Assembly: GCA_029865895.1 (NCBI GenBank)
Contig: JARXAN010000035.1
Location: 1-57,998 of the forward strand
Direction: 5' to 3'
DNA from: Actinomycetota bacterium
GTDB lineage: Bacteria > Actinomycetota > Actinomycetes > Actinomycetales > Microbacteriaceae
DNA: 57,998 nt
Shown here: piece by piece, positions 27,743-36,981 of the stretch
How positions within the stretch are numbered: position 1 is the first letter of the stretch
Layout: each line of letters begins with the position of its first letter
The notes under the pieces: model-generated
The model's input: only the letters and a program-made list of their open reading frames with translations
The model's database searches: none
What the model was told of the DNA's origin: nothing
Program-made: the position numbers and the translations under genes

Positions 27743-30613
27743 CTAGTCCGCCAATAGCCCTAGTGCATCCTCCACGGCTTTCGCCAATCTCTCGTCTGCT
27801 TCGCCGTAGGCATTCCAGTCGCCAGCAGCGAGGGCAGCTTGCTTGTCCTTGATGGCCTTAGCAGCAGCTGAAAGCGCTGCTGAAAGCGCTGGGCTGCCAG
27901 CGTCTACAGTTCCAGAACTGGAGGATTCGGTGCCCGAAGAGCCTGGATCAGTTGGAACTGGAACTCCGGCGTCACCGCCGAACAGTGCATCAAGTGCCTC
28001 TTCGAGGGTGTCTTCGAACGCAATTTGATCACCGAAGGCAACCAAGATTTTCTGAAGCAGTGGGTAGCTGGTCTCACCGGTTGACTCGATGTATACCGGC
28101 TGGACATAGAGCAGACCGCCACCAACCGGCAGGGTCAATAGGTTTCCATTCAGCACTCGAGTCGATCCCTGGCGGAGCAGGTTCAATAGCGAGGACACGT
28201 TACTGTCCGCGTTGAAGTTGTTTTGCACCTGTCCAGGTCCCGGAACGATGGTTTCCCTCGGCAGGTTCAAAAGGGTCAACTTGCCATAGTCGCCATTCAC
28301 CTTGCCGGCTTGATTGCCAGCGTCCGCATTAGCGATTAGATAACCGGTCAAAACGTTTCTAGCGGTCTCACCGGTGGACTGAGGAATAAAGGTTGAGTAG
28401 AGCGAGAACTTGCTCTGAGTCTCACCCGGTGCCTGCAGCGTTAGGTAGTAGGGAGGCTGAAGTTCACCGATTCCAGTGCCTTCGACTGGGTCATTCGGGG
28501 TCATCCAAGCATCCTGCTGCGAGTAGAAAGCACCCGCTTCGGTCACGTGGTAGCGACCAAGAATCGAACGCTGTGCCTTGAACAGGTCTGATGGGTAACG
28601 AACGTGAGCCATTAGCTCAGCACTCATTTCCGAACGAGGCTGCACGGTGTCCGGGTAAATGCCCATCCACGCCTTAAGAATTGGGTCTTCTTCATCCCAC
28701 GCGTATAGGTCAACCGAACCGTCATAGGCATCGACAGTTGCCTTCACCGAGTTGCGGATGTAGTTGATGGTTGATGGTCCCGAGCCAAAGTTGTCCGATG
28801 CCGAATCGAGCTTGGCTAGGTTGAAGTTCTCCGCATTCGCAAATGGGTAATTCGCGGTTGTGGTGTAGCCGTCGATGATCCACTTGATGCGACCATCCAC
28901 CACCGCAGGGTAAACCTCTGAATCGAGAGTTAGGTATGGAGCAACCTGGGCCACGCGAGTTGCAGGGTCACGGTTGTAGAGAATTTGTGAGTTCTGGTTG
29001 ATTGCATCCGAAAGCAAGATTTGCTCGCTCTGGAACTTCAGCGCGTAAGCAAGTCTGGTAACGAAGTCACCGATCTTGGGGCCACCATCACCCTGGAAGG
29101 TGGTATAGGTCTCGTTCTCTCCGTCAACACCCGCTGGGTAGTCAAACTCCAGCGGCTGAGCACCCTCGGCTGCACCGACGATCGAGTAAAGCGGCGAGTT
29201 AGCACCAAAGTAAACGCGTGGCTCAAACTCACCAAGTGCTCCAACCGGTGGAATACCAGACTGCAGGAACAGTGGCTTTCCATCGGTGTCACGCTTGTTT
29301 CCATACGCCGCAACCAGGCCAAAACCGTGGGTATAGACGATGGTGGAGTTGTACCAAGACTGAGACTCACCGAGGCCAGATTGGTTCAGTTCGCGAACCG
29401 CCACCACGGTGTCCTGCACCTGACCGTCAATCTCGTAACGGTCGATGTGCAGGCGGTTTGGGAAGCTGTAGTACTGGCGATACTGCTCAAGCTGCCTAAA
29501 AGCATCGGAGACCAGTGCCGGGTCCAAAATTCGAATCGAAGCGGTGGTCTTGGCATCATTGCGAAGCGCACCTGGCTCAGCCACAACCTTGGCGTCATAA
29601 TCCACTACCTCAACGGCGTCTAGGCCATAGGCCTCGCGCGTGGCATCAATGTTGTGCTGCAGGTAAGGGCTTTCCAAAGTTCTTTCGTTTGGAACCACCT
29701 GGAAGGTTTGCACAATCCATGGGTAAAGACCACCGAGCACCAAGCTGGAAAGCACCATCATCGTGGTTCCGATGATTGACACTCGCCACTTTCCAATCAC
29801 AGCAGTGACCAAGAACAAGACTGCAACCGCGACCGAAATCATGGCAAGGATCTGAAGACCAGGGATGATTGCATTCGCAGCGGTGTAGTTCACACCGGTA
29901 AAGAGAGCGCCGTTTGAAGTGGCGGTTGCGAACTGGTCCAGCCAGAGGCTTGCTCCCTGCACCACCAGGTACAGTGCCACCAGAGCGGTTAGCTGGATTC
30001 TGGCCGGTTTCGAGACGCGAACATCACGACCCGTGATTCGAATTCCACCGTAAATCAGGTGCACGGCACCATTGATCAGAGCCGCGAGCAAAATTGCACC
30101 GGAGATGTAGCCAACCGCGAAGGTCAAAAACGGCAGCTGGAAAACGTAGAACCCGACGTCAAGACCAAAGTGCGCATCGGTCTGTCCAAATTCTGAGCCA
30201 TTAAACCAAAGCGCAATAACTTGCCACTGGCGCGAAACAATCAGACCACCGAAGACACCGAGTCCAACTGGCAAGCCCCAGCGAACTAGCTTTCCAACAC
30301 CCTCAAGCATCTGCTGGTAAGCCTGGAAGGGAGATGCCTCCGGGAGCTTCAAATACACCGGACGATTGCGCCAGGCAAGACCAAGGCCGAGCGCAACCAA
30401 GACGGTCATGATCGACCAGCCGATGAAGAAGGTGACCACCTGGGCAACAATCTCGGTTACAAAGACTGACTCAAAGCCCAATTGACGGAACCAAAGTAGG
30501 TCAGTAAAGACCCCGGCTGCAGAGAGCAGGGCAACCGCTATGGCAGCGACAATTCCGACGGCAATCGAAAATGGCGAAGTCTTGCGCTGTGGCCTGAGGT
30601 TTGGTTGGGTCAC
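27743..30613 (-). CDS. UPF0182 family large membrane protein
   Basis: This is a 956-residue protein of a conserved actinobacterial family with unknown function. About seven hydrophobic helices fill the first third (from residue 17 on), followed by a large extracellular domain of about 500 residues. The tail ends in a Ser/Gly/Thr-rich linker (about 885-905) and a short helical segment. The start is GTG at 30613 with AGGAG, part of the upstream stop region, 6 bases before it. It follows the Lon-like PDZ protease by 3 bases. The same pair exists in mycobacteria, which suggests a shared envelope role (inference). Confidence 0.93.
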   Translation of the reverse strand: MTQPNLRPQRKTSPFSIAVGIVAAIAVALLSAAGVFTDLLWFRQLGFESVFVTEIVAQVVTFFIGWSIMTVLVALGLGLAWRNRPVYLKLPEASPFQAYQQMLEGVGKLVRWGLPVGLGVFGGLIVSRQWQVIALWFNGSEFGQTDAHFGLDVGFYVFQLPFLTFAVGYISGAILLAALINGAVHLIYGGIRITGRDVRVSKPARIQLTALVALYLVVQGASLWLDQFATATSNGALFTGVNYTAANAIIPGLQILAMISVAVAVLFLVTAVIGKWRVSIIGTTMMVLSSLVLGGLYPWIVQTFQVVPNERTLESPYLQHNIDATREAYGLDAVEVVDYDAKVVAEPGALRNDAKTTASIRILDPALVSDAFRQLEQYRQYYSFPNRLHIDRYEIDGQVQDTVVAVRELNQSGLGESQSWYNSTIVYTHGFGLVAAYGNKRDTDGKPLFLQSGIPPVGALGEFEPRVYFGANSPLYSIVGAAEGAQPLEFDYPAGVDGENETYTTFQGDGGPKIGDFVTRLAYALKFQSEQILLSDAINQNSQILYNRDPATRVAQVAPYLTLDSEVYPAVVDGRIKWIIDGYTTTANYPFANAENFNLAKLDSASDNFGSGPSTINYIRNSVKATVDAYDGSVDLYAWDEEDPILKAWMGIYPDTVQPRSEMSAELMAHVRYPSDLFKAQRSILGRYHVTEAGAFYSQQDAWMTPNDPVEGTGIGELQPPYYLTLQAPGETQSKFSLYSTFIPQSTGETARNVLTGYLIANADAGNQAGKVNGDYGKLTLLNLPRETIVPGPGQVQNNFNADSNVSSLLNLLRQGSTRVLNGNLLTLPVGGGLLYVQPVYIESTGETSYPLLQKILVAFGDQIAFEDTLEEALDALFGGDAGVPVPTDPGSSGTESSSSGTVDAGSPALSAALSAAAKAIKDKQAALAAGDWNAYGEADERLAKAVEDALGLLAD

Positions 30614-30616
30614 TTT

Positions 30617-31684
30617 TTACTCCTGATCGGTGCAACTGATTGCTGGTGCTGGTTTTCCTGAATTGAAATCTTTAATTGCCACAAGTGCGGATTCGAGATC
30701 CTCAACAATGACTACCGACAAACCATCTGGAATCTGCCCAACTACTTCTGCACAGTTTCCAGCTGGAGCTAGGAACAAAGTAGCCCCCGCTTTTTTCGCC
30801 GCTATGAGCTTAAGCTCTATCCCGCCGATTGGACCGACTTTGCCGTCCGCAGTTATGGTGCCGGTGCCGGCGATGTGACTATCTCCACCCAGTGAGCCTT
30901 CGGTGAGAACGTCGTAAATGCCGAGCGCGAAGATTAGGCCGCCGGATGGTCCACCAACATCGCCTAACTGCAATTCGATGTCCACTGGGAAGTCATAGAC
31001 GTATCCGACCATTGCACCGATCACCCAAGCGTCATCTTTTTTCTGCGGAGTAAGTTCAAATTCTTTGGGCTGGCCATCTCGCACGACTTTAATCACAACG
31101 GTTTTGCCCTCGGAGAGTTGAATCTGCTCGCGCAACTCCTCGTAGGTTGCAACCGCGACCGGCCCAACCGCAACTAGGTAGTCCCCGGCAATCAGCTTCT
31201 TCGAGGCTGGCGTATCCGCGATAACAGAAGCGACATAAAGCTGCCTATCAAGCGGATAACCCAGCTGCGTTAGGGCTGCCGCAATTGCATCCTGCTGAGA
31301 AACCTCCATCATCGCGGTGGATTCTGCTCTTACCTGAGCTGTGGAGAGTTGCGGCGGATACACCTCATCTAGCGGCAGAACTACCTGATCGGGATCTAAC
31401 CAAGCCCCCAGGATCTGCAGCCACCCTGGGGTGGAATCGCGATTTCCCAGCAGTGAAACGGTCGTGATATCGAAGCGGGTCTCGCTCTTGTAGGTATCAA
31501 CATCGGTAGCCGAGATGACCGGCTTATCGTCCAACTCCCCCATGACGTTGAAAACCTGTCCAGGTCTTTCAATCACATAGCCGCTTGGCAAAGCCATCAG
31601 CCCGCCCAAGCTCAGCACCAAAAGCGCTGTGATGGCCCAGCTGCCGACCTTTGGTCGCGGATTTGAGTTCTTGAAGAAAGTCAT
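30617..31684 (-). CDS. YlbL-type PDZ and Lon-like protease
   Basis: This is a membrane-anchored protein of 355 residues. I choose ATG 31684 (MTFFKNSNPRPK) over a frame opening 25 codons earlier, because TAGCAT sits at -13 to -8 from it and the hydrophobic anchor (about 16-36) then lies near the N-terminus. A PDZ-like segment is in the middle (SKKLIAGDYLVAVGPVAVATYEELREQI). The C-terminal peptidase S16 domain shows the Ser of GGPSGGLIFALGIYD and the Lys of GGIELKLIAAKKAGA, the Ser-Lys dyad of Lon. It is coupled to the UPF0182 gene. Confidence 0.93.
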   Translation of the reverse strand: MTFFKNSNPRPKVGSWAITALLVLSLGGLMALPSGYVIERPGQVFNVMGELDDKPVISATDVDTYKSETRFDITTVSLLGNRDSTPGWLQILGAWLDPDQVVLPLDEVYPPQLSTAQVRAESTAMMEVSQQDAIAAALTQLGYPLDRQLYVASVIADTPASKKLIAGDYLVAVGPVAVATYEELREQIQLSEGKTVVIKVVRDGQPKEFELTPQKKDDAWVIGAMVGYVYDFPVDIELQLGDVGGPSGGLIFALGIYDVLTEGSLGGDSHIAGTGTITADGKVGPIGGIELKLIAAKKAGATLFLAPAGNCAEVVGQIPDGLSVVIVEDLESALVAIKDFNSGKPAPAISCTDQE

Positions 31685-31691
31685 TAGCTCA

Positions 31692-31697
31692 ATGCTA
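31692..31697 (-). promoter_or_regulatory. leaderless -10 element of the YlbL-type gene
   Basis: TAGCAT on the minus strand at -13 to -8 from the ATG at 31684. It decides the start codon, since no ribosome-binding site is present. Confidence 0.55.
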
Positions 31698-31822
31698 CGA
31701 ACCTTTGGCTGAGTCCAAGCCAGTGTCCTCACGCCGTGGGCGAACAGCCCAGCAATCATCAGCCATTTCCCAGCTTCTTTGAGGTTTTGGCGGTAGCGTT
31801 TTTACAAAGGACAGGAACCTCA

Positions 31823-33097
31823 GTGGACGAGAATCGCGATAGAGAAGAGCTGGAAAAGCTCCTGAAGCGCATGTTCGAATCTGGCGGGTTGAACCCGGAA
31901 GAGCTTTCCAAAGTTGCTGGTGCTGGATTGAACCCGAAATTACTCGGTCAGCTATTCGGCCAGGTTCAAGCCATGATGAGCGACTCCGAAGGTCCGGTGA
32001 ATTGGGAGCTTGCTACTAAAACTGCCGTTGACATCGCAAAAGAATCCCAGTCCCAAGCCAGCGATGCCTTGACCACCGAAATTCAAAACAGCTTCGAAAT
32101 TGCAAAGCTTTGGCTTAGTGAGCAAACCGAGTTCACCAACTCCCAATCAATAAAGCAGCTTTCAAGAACCCTTTGGGTGCAAGACGCCATTCCGCTGTTC
32201 AAAGACCTGGCAGAGCCAGTGGCGGCGAGTATGTCCAAGGCGCTCAGTGAGAATCTCAACCAGGCGATGCCTGAAGAGCTGGTTGGCATGATTGGCCCGG
32301 CAACTAAGTTTCTGGAGAATGCCGGTGCAGCAATGTTCGCTGCCCAATTGGGTCAGTCGGTCGGCAAGCTTTCCGAGAATGTACTGAGCTCAACGGAAAT
32401 CGGTATTCCACTAAGCAGCCGGCCTGGGCTGGTTAGCCAGAACGTGGAGTTGCTACTCAAGGATTTAGAAACTCCTAAGAGTGAGGTTTTGATCTACCTC
32501 GCCATTCGCGAGTTGGCCGTCTCTTACCTATATGCATCGAACCGCTGGCTAGGAGACCAAATCGCCACTCAGGTCTCGAGCTTCGCAGCGGGACTAAAGA
32601 TTGACCCAGAGTCAATCCAGAACCTCGCCCAGCAAATTGACCCGAGCGACCCAACAACCTTCAATCTGGTAATCGAATCCGGCGGCCTAATCACCCCGAG
32701 AACTCCAGAGCAAGAGTTGTCGCTGGCTCGGATTGAAACCACCTTGGCACTAATCGAAGGCTGGGCGGACGCAGTCGCCCTCGCCTCGGCAAGTCGACTA
32801 CCGGGTGTGCACCAGGTCTTCGAGCTGATTCGTCGACGTCAAGCGGTAGGGGCAGCCCAAAAAACATTTGCCACCCTGCTTGGTCTTGAACTCAGACCGA
32901 GGTTGCAGCGCGAAGCGATGGCGATGTGGCAGAAAATCTCAGATCAGGTCGGCCAAGCCGCCCGAGACGAGATTTGGAAGCACCCAGATCTGCTTCCGAC
33001 TGCGGAGGAAATTCAAGACCCAACTGCACTCCTCAAGAGGCTTTCCGGTGGCGATGACGACTTCGATACTGAGCTGAGCAAGCTACTAGACAACTAG
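31823..33097 (+). CDS. DUF2342 family protein (putative zinc-dependent hydrolase)
   Basis: This is a 424-residue actinobacterial protein often labelled zinc metalloprotease or F420-associated. I choose GTG 31823 (VDENRDREELEKLLKRM) with AGGA about 8 bases upstream; an in-frame ATG 29 codons earlier would overlap the divergent promoter. Family segments include the IEGWADAVALASASRLPG stretch and RDEIWKHPDLLPTAEEIQDP near the C-terminus. I see no HExxH, so catalytic activity is not supported by the sequence itself. TAGCGT at 31794-31799 is a fitting -10. The ThiF-like gene follows after 50 bases. Confidence 0.85.
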   Translation: MDENRDREELEKLLKRMFESGGLNPEELSKVAGAGLNPKLLGQLFGQVQAMMSDSEGPVNWELATKTAVDIAKESQSQASDALTTEIQNSFEIAKLWLSEQTEFTNSQSIKQLSRTLWVQDAIPLFKDLAEPVAASMSKALSENLNQAMPEELVGMIGPATKFLENAGAAMFAAQLGQSVGKLSENVLSSTEIGIPLSSRPGLVSQNVELLLKDLETPKSEVLIYLAIRELAVSYLYASNRWLGDQIATQVSSFAAGLKIDPESIQNLAQQIDPSDPTTFNLVIESGGLITPRTPEQELSLARIETTLALIEGWADAVALASASRLPGVHQVFELIRRRQAVGAAQKTFATLLGLELRPRLQREAMAMWQKISDQVGQAARDEIWKHPDLLPTAEEIQDPTALLKRLSGGDDDFDTELSKLLDN

Positions 33098-33106
33098 CCT
33101 GTGGAT

Positions 33107-33126
33107 AGTCACTGACGTGATTTTTC
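33107..33126 (+). terminator. weak terminator-like hairpin after the DUF2342 gene
   Basis: AGTCAC-TGAC-GTGATT can fold into a 6-pair stem (one G-U pair), and the run of five T follows from 33121. The stem is short, so strength is doubtful. Confidence 0.3.
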
Positions 33127-33147
33127 TCGTTGCGGAATTCTTTATGG

Positions 33148-34149
33148 ATGGTTAGACAAATCAACCCCAGCCTCGCGCGAATTTGGCATGCCGAGAACAT
33201 TCGCCAGTATGGCTACTCACAGCCTTCACTGGTGCCAATCGAAACGGAGGCGCAGCACCGGTTGGTAGATATCTTGGAACAGGGTGTCACCAATGTGCAG
33301 TTCCAGAACCTAGGAAATCTCGCCAAGATCGAAAGCGGCGAACTAAACCTCATTCTGAACAGACTCTCACCCTTGATCAGGCAAACCAGCAGTTTTCTTC
33401 CAGAGCTGGATCAGCGCGATGTCGAGATCCGATTCGCAGAAATCATGAGATTGTTTCTCTCCGATTTTCAAGACCCAGCTGAGGTTATGAAGCAGCGTGG
33501 GATGGCAAAGGTCTTTGTTTCAAGCCTTGGACGAACCGGACTATTGGCAGCCAAAGCGCTTTACACCGCCGGGGTTGGAACGGTCATCACTTTCGATGGC
33601 AGCCGGGTCAAACACCAAGACACCAGTGAGTTGGGTTACTCGCCCGTTGCCCTGGGCCTCACCCGGCACGAGGCGGCCAAGCACCTACTGGGCAAAGAAC
33701 GCAGCCAACTACAACTTCACACTCGGCTAACCACTGGTTTGGATCGGATTTCGGCTGGATTGATTATTTCCAATGATGTCGTCCCGCCTGGTGACTACCA
33801 GGTTTGGATGACCAGAGACGTGCCACACATCGCGATCTGCTTCACCGAGGCCGGTGTCAGCATCTCGCAAATGGTTGTGCCGGGTTCGACACCCTGCATT
33901 GCCTGTTCGGAAATACAAAGAATGCAAGATGACCCGAATTGGCTGGCAACCGTCACTCAACTATCGCAATTAGAGCGAGACTTGGCCGACTCGGTCAGCA
34001 TGTTGGCGGCGGTGAGCGTTGCGGTCCGGAGAATTCTGCAGCAAATCGATAGCCAGCCAGCAGAGGTTAGCGCCCCGTTGGATTTTGACTCCGCCACCGG
34101 CGCGATTCGAACTGCAGATCTTCCGTTGGCAAACTGCGGTTGTCGCTAG
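33148..34149 (+). CDS. ThiF/E1-like protein (cyclodehydratase-like)
   Basis: This is a 333-residue protein matching the conserved actinobacterial gene that follows DUF2342, often annotated as ThiF family or cyclodehydratase. I take ATG 33148 as the start; AATTCT at -12 to -7 is close to the leaderless pattern. A Rossmann segment (AKVFVSSLGRTGLLAAKALYTAG) replaces the usual GxGxxG with SLGRTG, so nucleotide binding may be altered. A CIAC motif (about 249-252) and a final CGC (330-332) could bind zinc as in ThiF. No YcaO partner or precursor peptide is seen. It ends in a CTAG overlap with the helicase gene. Confidence 0.7.
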   Translation: MVRQINPSLARIWHAENIRQYGYSQPSLVPIETEAQHRLVDILEQGVTNVQFQNLGNLAKIESGELNLILNRLSPLIRQTSSFLPELDQRDVEIRFAEIMRLFLSDFQDPAEVMKQRGMAKVFVSSLGRTGLLAAKALYTAGVGTVITFDGSRVKHQDTSELGYSPVALGLTRHEAAKHLLGKERSQLQLHTRLTTGLDRISAGLIISNDVVPPGDYQVWMTRDVPHIAICFTEAGVSISQMVVPGSTPCIACSEIQRMQDDPNWLATVTQLSQLERDLADSVSMLAAVSVAVRRILQQIDSQPAEVSAPLDFDSATGAIRTADLPLANCGCR

Positions 34150-35774
34150 GAGACAAACGATAGGAACTCGGACGCCGGCTTATCGGAGTGGCTCGAGAGA
34201 ATGAGCCTGTCTTTAGCTCGGGTGACGGCAACGTAGAACAACCTGCGCTCCTCCGAAATCTCGGCATCACTCTTCGCGTATGAGATTGGGAAATAGCCCT
34301 GGTTGAGCCCGCACAGGAAGACCAGCTGCCACTCCAGACCTTTGGTCGCGTGAATAGTGGCAAGGGAAACCGCTGCCATGACGGGCTCATGTCCAGAACG
34401 CTCGCGCTCCTGAAGCTCCCTCAGGTAATCATCGAGTGACACCTCCGAGGTGAACTCTTCCAGAACCTCAATGAACCAGTTCAAGCCCAACCACTTATCA
34501 CTGCCGTCCGAGCGCGAACTCCAACCAAGCGCAGAGATAATCTTGCTGACTTCAATAAACAGCGGGTTAGAGAGCTCTGTTGCCGCTAGGGCCCTCAAGG
34601 CCGTCATGGCCTGCATGATCTCCGGCCTTCTGAAGAAACGCCCGGTGCCTCGAACCTGGCACTTGATGCCAAGTTTTGTCAGCTCGCTTTCCACCTGCTC
34701 AAGTTGAGAATTGATTCTTGCCAAGACGGCAATCTCCCCAAGGGGCTGTCCGCCCTGCACCGCTTCAGACACTCTCTCGGCGATCCACTTAGCCTCAGCA
34801 GTAGCGCTTGAGAATCTCTCAAGTGAGGGCTTGGAGCTGAATTGTCGAACCGCTTCGAGTTCGCCATGTTCCGCCACCCGATTAGCCAGAGCCACAATCT
34901 CAGGACTACTGCGATAGTTGCGATTCAATTCGACAAACTGAGCACTTGGGAATCGGGTCGAGAAGCCGGTCAGGAAACTTGGGTTAGCGCCGGCAAATGT
35001 GTAGATGGTTTGCCTTGGGTCGCCAACCACACACAGCTCTTCCCTATCGCCCAGCCAGGTCTCCAAAAGTGACTGCTGAAGCGGTGAAATATCTTGATAT
35101 TCATCAACGGTGAAGTGGCGATACTGCTGCTGAAGGTGGGCGAGCATTCTGGGCTCATTGCGCAGTAACCCCGTCGTCAGTAGCAGCACATCTTCCCAGT
35201 CCGCTAGACGGCGCTGCTGCTTTAGGGCTTCGAATCGAGATGCCACATCCAAGAACTTCTCCTTGGACATGCCCGCGATTGCGGGCCGATCGATCGCGGC
35301 ATATTCGTCCGGGCTAACAAGTCCGTACTTCAACCACTCGATTTCAGCGGCGATGGCCCGATTATCCTCATCCGATACTCGGAGTTTCAATTCCTCAAGA
35401 GCGTCTTTGATGACCGGAAGTTTGTTGGTGATTAGCTTCGGGGCAAGGGTTTCGGTGAGCTGCGGCCAGAAGAATTGCAGTTGACTCAGTGCTGCGGAGT
35501 GAAAGGTTCTGACCTGAACCTGCGGTACTCCAAGGTTTTGCATTCTGGAGCGCAGTTCGCTCGCGGCACGATTTGTGTAGGTGAGGGCCAACACTCGGTT
35601 GGCTGCGTAAACACCGGTTTCGATACCGTGGGCAATTCGATGTGAAATGGTCCTGGTTTTTCCGCTGCCGGCACCGGCAATTATGCAGACCGGACCAAGC
35701 AGGGCCTGAGCTGCAACCCGTTGCTCATCGTCTAACTCGGCGAGGAGGTCGACTGGAGATTGGTCCGGGTTCAA
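34146..35774 (-). CDS. UvrD2-like superfamily 1 DNA helicase, short form
   Basis: This is an ATP-dependent 3' to 5' DNA helicase of 542 residues. Motifs are Walker A IAGAGSGKT (about 32-40), Walker B VDEYQDIS, motif III GDPRQTIYTFAGAN, motif V IHATKGLEW and motif VI VAVTRAKDRL. It ends soon after motif VI. The C-terminal extension with HRDC domain found in mycobacterial UvrD2 (in the same locus) is absent. The start is TTG at 35774 with AGAGG about 8 bases upstream. It is convergent with the ThiF-like gene. Confidence 0.9.
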   Translation of the reverse strand: MNPDQSPVDLLAELDDEQRVAAQALLGPVCIIAGAGSGKTRTISHRIAHGIETGVYAANRVLALTYTNRAASELRSRMQNLGVPQVQVRTFHSAALSQLQFFWPQLTETLAPKLITNKLPVIKDALEELKLRVSDEDNRAIAAEIEWLKYGLVSPDEYAAIDRPAIAGMSKEKFLDVASRFEALKQQRRLADWEDVLLLTTGLLRNEPRMLAHLQQQYRHFTVDEYQDISPLQQSLLETWLGDREELCVVGDPRQTIYTFAGANPSFLTGFSTRFPSAQFVELNRNYRSSPEIVALANRVAEHGELEAVRQFSSKPSLERFSSATAEAKWIAERVSEAVQGGQPLGEIAVLARINSQLEQVESELTKLGIKCQVRGTGRFFRRPEIMQAMTALRALAATELSNPLFIEVSKIISALGWSSRSDGSDKWLGLNWFIEVLEEFTSEVSLDDYLRELQERERSGHEPVMAAVSLATIHATKGLEWQLVFLCGLNQGYFPISYAKSDAEISEERRLFYVAVTRAKDRLILSSHSDKPASEFLSFVS

Positions 35775-35828
35775 TTGGGAATCCTCTTGGTTCGCGTGGC
35801 ATTGACCGCTTGCTGGGCTTTGACCGTC

Positions 35829-35834
35829 TAACCT
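35829..35834 (+). promoter_or_regulatory. leaderless -10 element of the kinase-fold gene
   Basis: TAACCT at -13 to -8 from the GTG at 35842. No ribosome-binding site precedes the GTG. Confidence 0.5.
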
Positions 35835-35841
35835 GTGAGAT

Positions 35842-36981
35842 GTGGGACGACCTGCTTTGATTTTAGCTGCACTGGCAGCCGATGCTTCGCCTGGAAAAAA
35901 CTTCCGGCACTACCTGAAAGTTGACTCCAATCCAGACTTGGAGACGCTGCGACTCTGGGGTGCGGATGGGCAAGCCTATGAATTCAAGATTCCAGCCAAC
36001 TCAGCTGGAATCAGCGAGCTAGCAACCGAGCAAATGGTCGTGCAGTCGATGCGTCGCCTAGCCTCTCGAGTGCCATTTGAAATTCCTGAGTCGCTGGGAC
36101 AAACCCGGGACAGCGACGGCACTACCGGTGTGTTGTTCACATTGCTTGAGGGATCCAGCCCAGACCTATCGCGCCTAGGACCAGGACTGTTTTCTAAGTC
36201 CTTCGGCGAAGCTCTGGCTGCTTTGCACTCACTGCAGATTGATGCCATAGCCGATTCCGGTCTGCCACAGTATGACTCAGCCGCAATCCTGCACCAGAAG
36301 GTTTCAGAACTAGACAGGATGGCTGCTACCGGACGAGTTCCGGCACAGCTTTTGAGCCGCTGGGAGCAGGCGCTTGAAGACATCGGGCTATTCCGCTTCC
36401 ACTCCACCATCACTCACGGAGGACTCAGTTCCGACGCGGTATTGATCAATGGTCAGCAGGTTGTTGGTCTCACCAACTGGAATGCCATGTCAATTGGCGA
36501 CCCAGCCGAAGACTTCCGCTGGCTATCCGGCGGTGCTCTGCCATCCACCTTCGAGGACGCGATGCTGCACTACCGTGCTGCTCGACCATCGGCTGATGAA
36601 AACTTTGCTCAACGTGCCATGCTCTACTCGGAACTTGAGCTCGGCACCTGGCTACTTCACTGCCTAGCAGTTGGCGATCCGGTTCAGATCCAGCAGGCCG
36701 AAGAACTTCTGGCGGAACTCAAGGACAACCTTGAGGCTGGAAACCTCAAGGACCTGACCGCAACCAGCTTTGTCGGATTAGCCGCTGCCGCGACAATCAT
36801 TCCTGCTGCAACTCCGACTCAAGAGATTGCTGCTGTCGCCGAGGAGTCTGAGCCAGCGGCTGACGATGCCGAAGAGGTAACTGCTGCATCAATCTTTGAT
36901 GAGGTTGCAGGCATTGAAGGCACCGAATCGGTCGACTCTGATCCAGAAACCAAAGAAACTAGCCTCGACGAGTTGTTTTAG
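35842..36981 (+). CDS. aminoglycoside phosphotransferase-fold protein, probable pseudokinase
   Basis: This is a 379-residue protein with the layout of APH-type kinases. The usual catalytic HGD-x-x-x-x-N loop reads HGGLSSDAVL (192-201), so the base Asp is Gly and the metal-binding Asn is Asp. The following metal Asp (normally IDW) reads TNW (211-213), so it is Asn. The structural GDPAEDFRWL (219-228) is intact. Loss of all three residues implies no phosphotransfer. An acidic tail (about 310-379) follows. It lies between uvrD2 and adnB and overlaps the adnB end by 23 bases. Confidence 0.8.
   Translation: MGRPALILAALAADASPGKNFRHYLKVDSNPDLETLRLWGADGQAYEFKIPANSAGISELATEQMVVQSMRRLASRVPFEIPESLGQTRDSDGTTGVLFTLLEGSSPDLSRLGPGLFSKSFGEALAALHSLQIDAIADSGLPQYDSAAILHQKVSELDRMAATGRVPAQLLSRWEQALEDIGLFRFHSTITHGGLSSDAVLINGQQVVGLTNWNAMSIGDPAEDFRWLSGGALPSTFEDAMLHYRAARPSADENFAQRAMLYSELELGTWLLHCLAVGDPVQIQQAEELLAELKDNLEAGNLKDLTATSFVGLAAAATIIPAATPTQEIAAVAEESEPAADDAEEVTAASIFDEVAGIEGTESVDSDPETKETSLDELF

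Noticed and set aside
29021-29623. 200-codon plus-strand open frame inside the UPF0182 gene
   Set aside because: It is antisense to a clear long coding region, with no start signal and no recognisable protein pattern.
33148-34149. RiPP (thiazole/oxazole) biosynthesis cluster around the ThiF-like gene
   Set aside because: There is no YcaO, dehydrogenase, transporter or precursor peptide nearby; the gene belongs to a conserved core neighbourhood.
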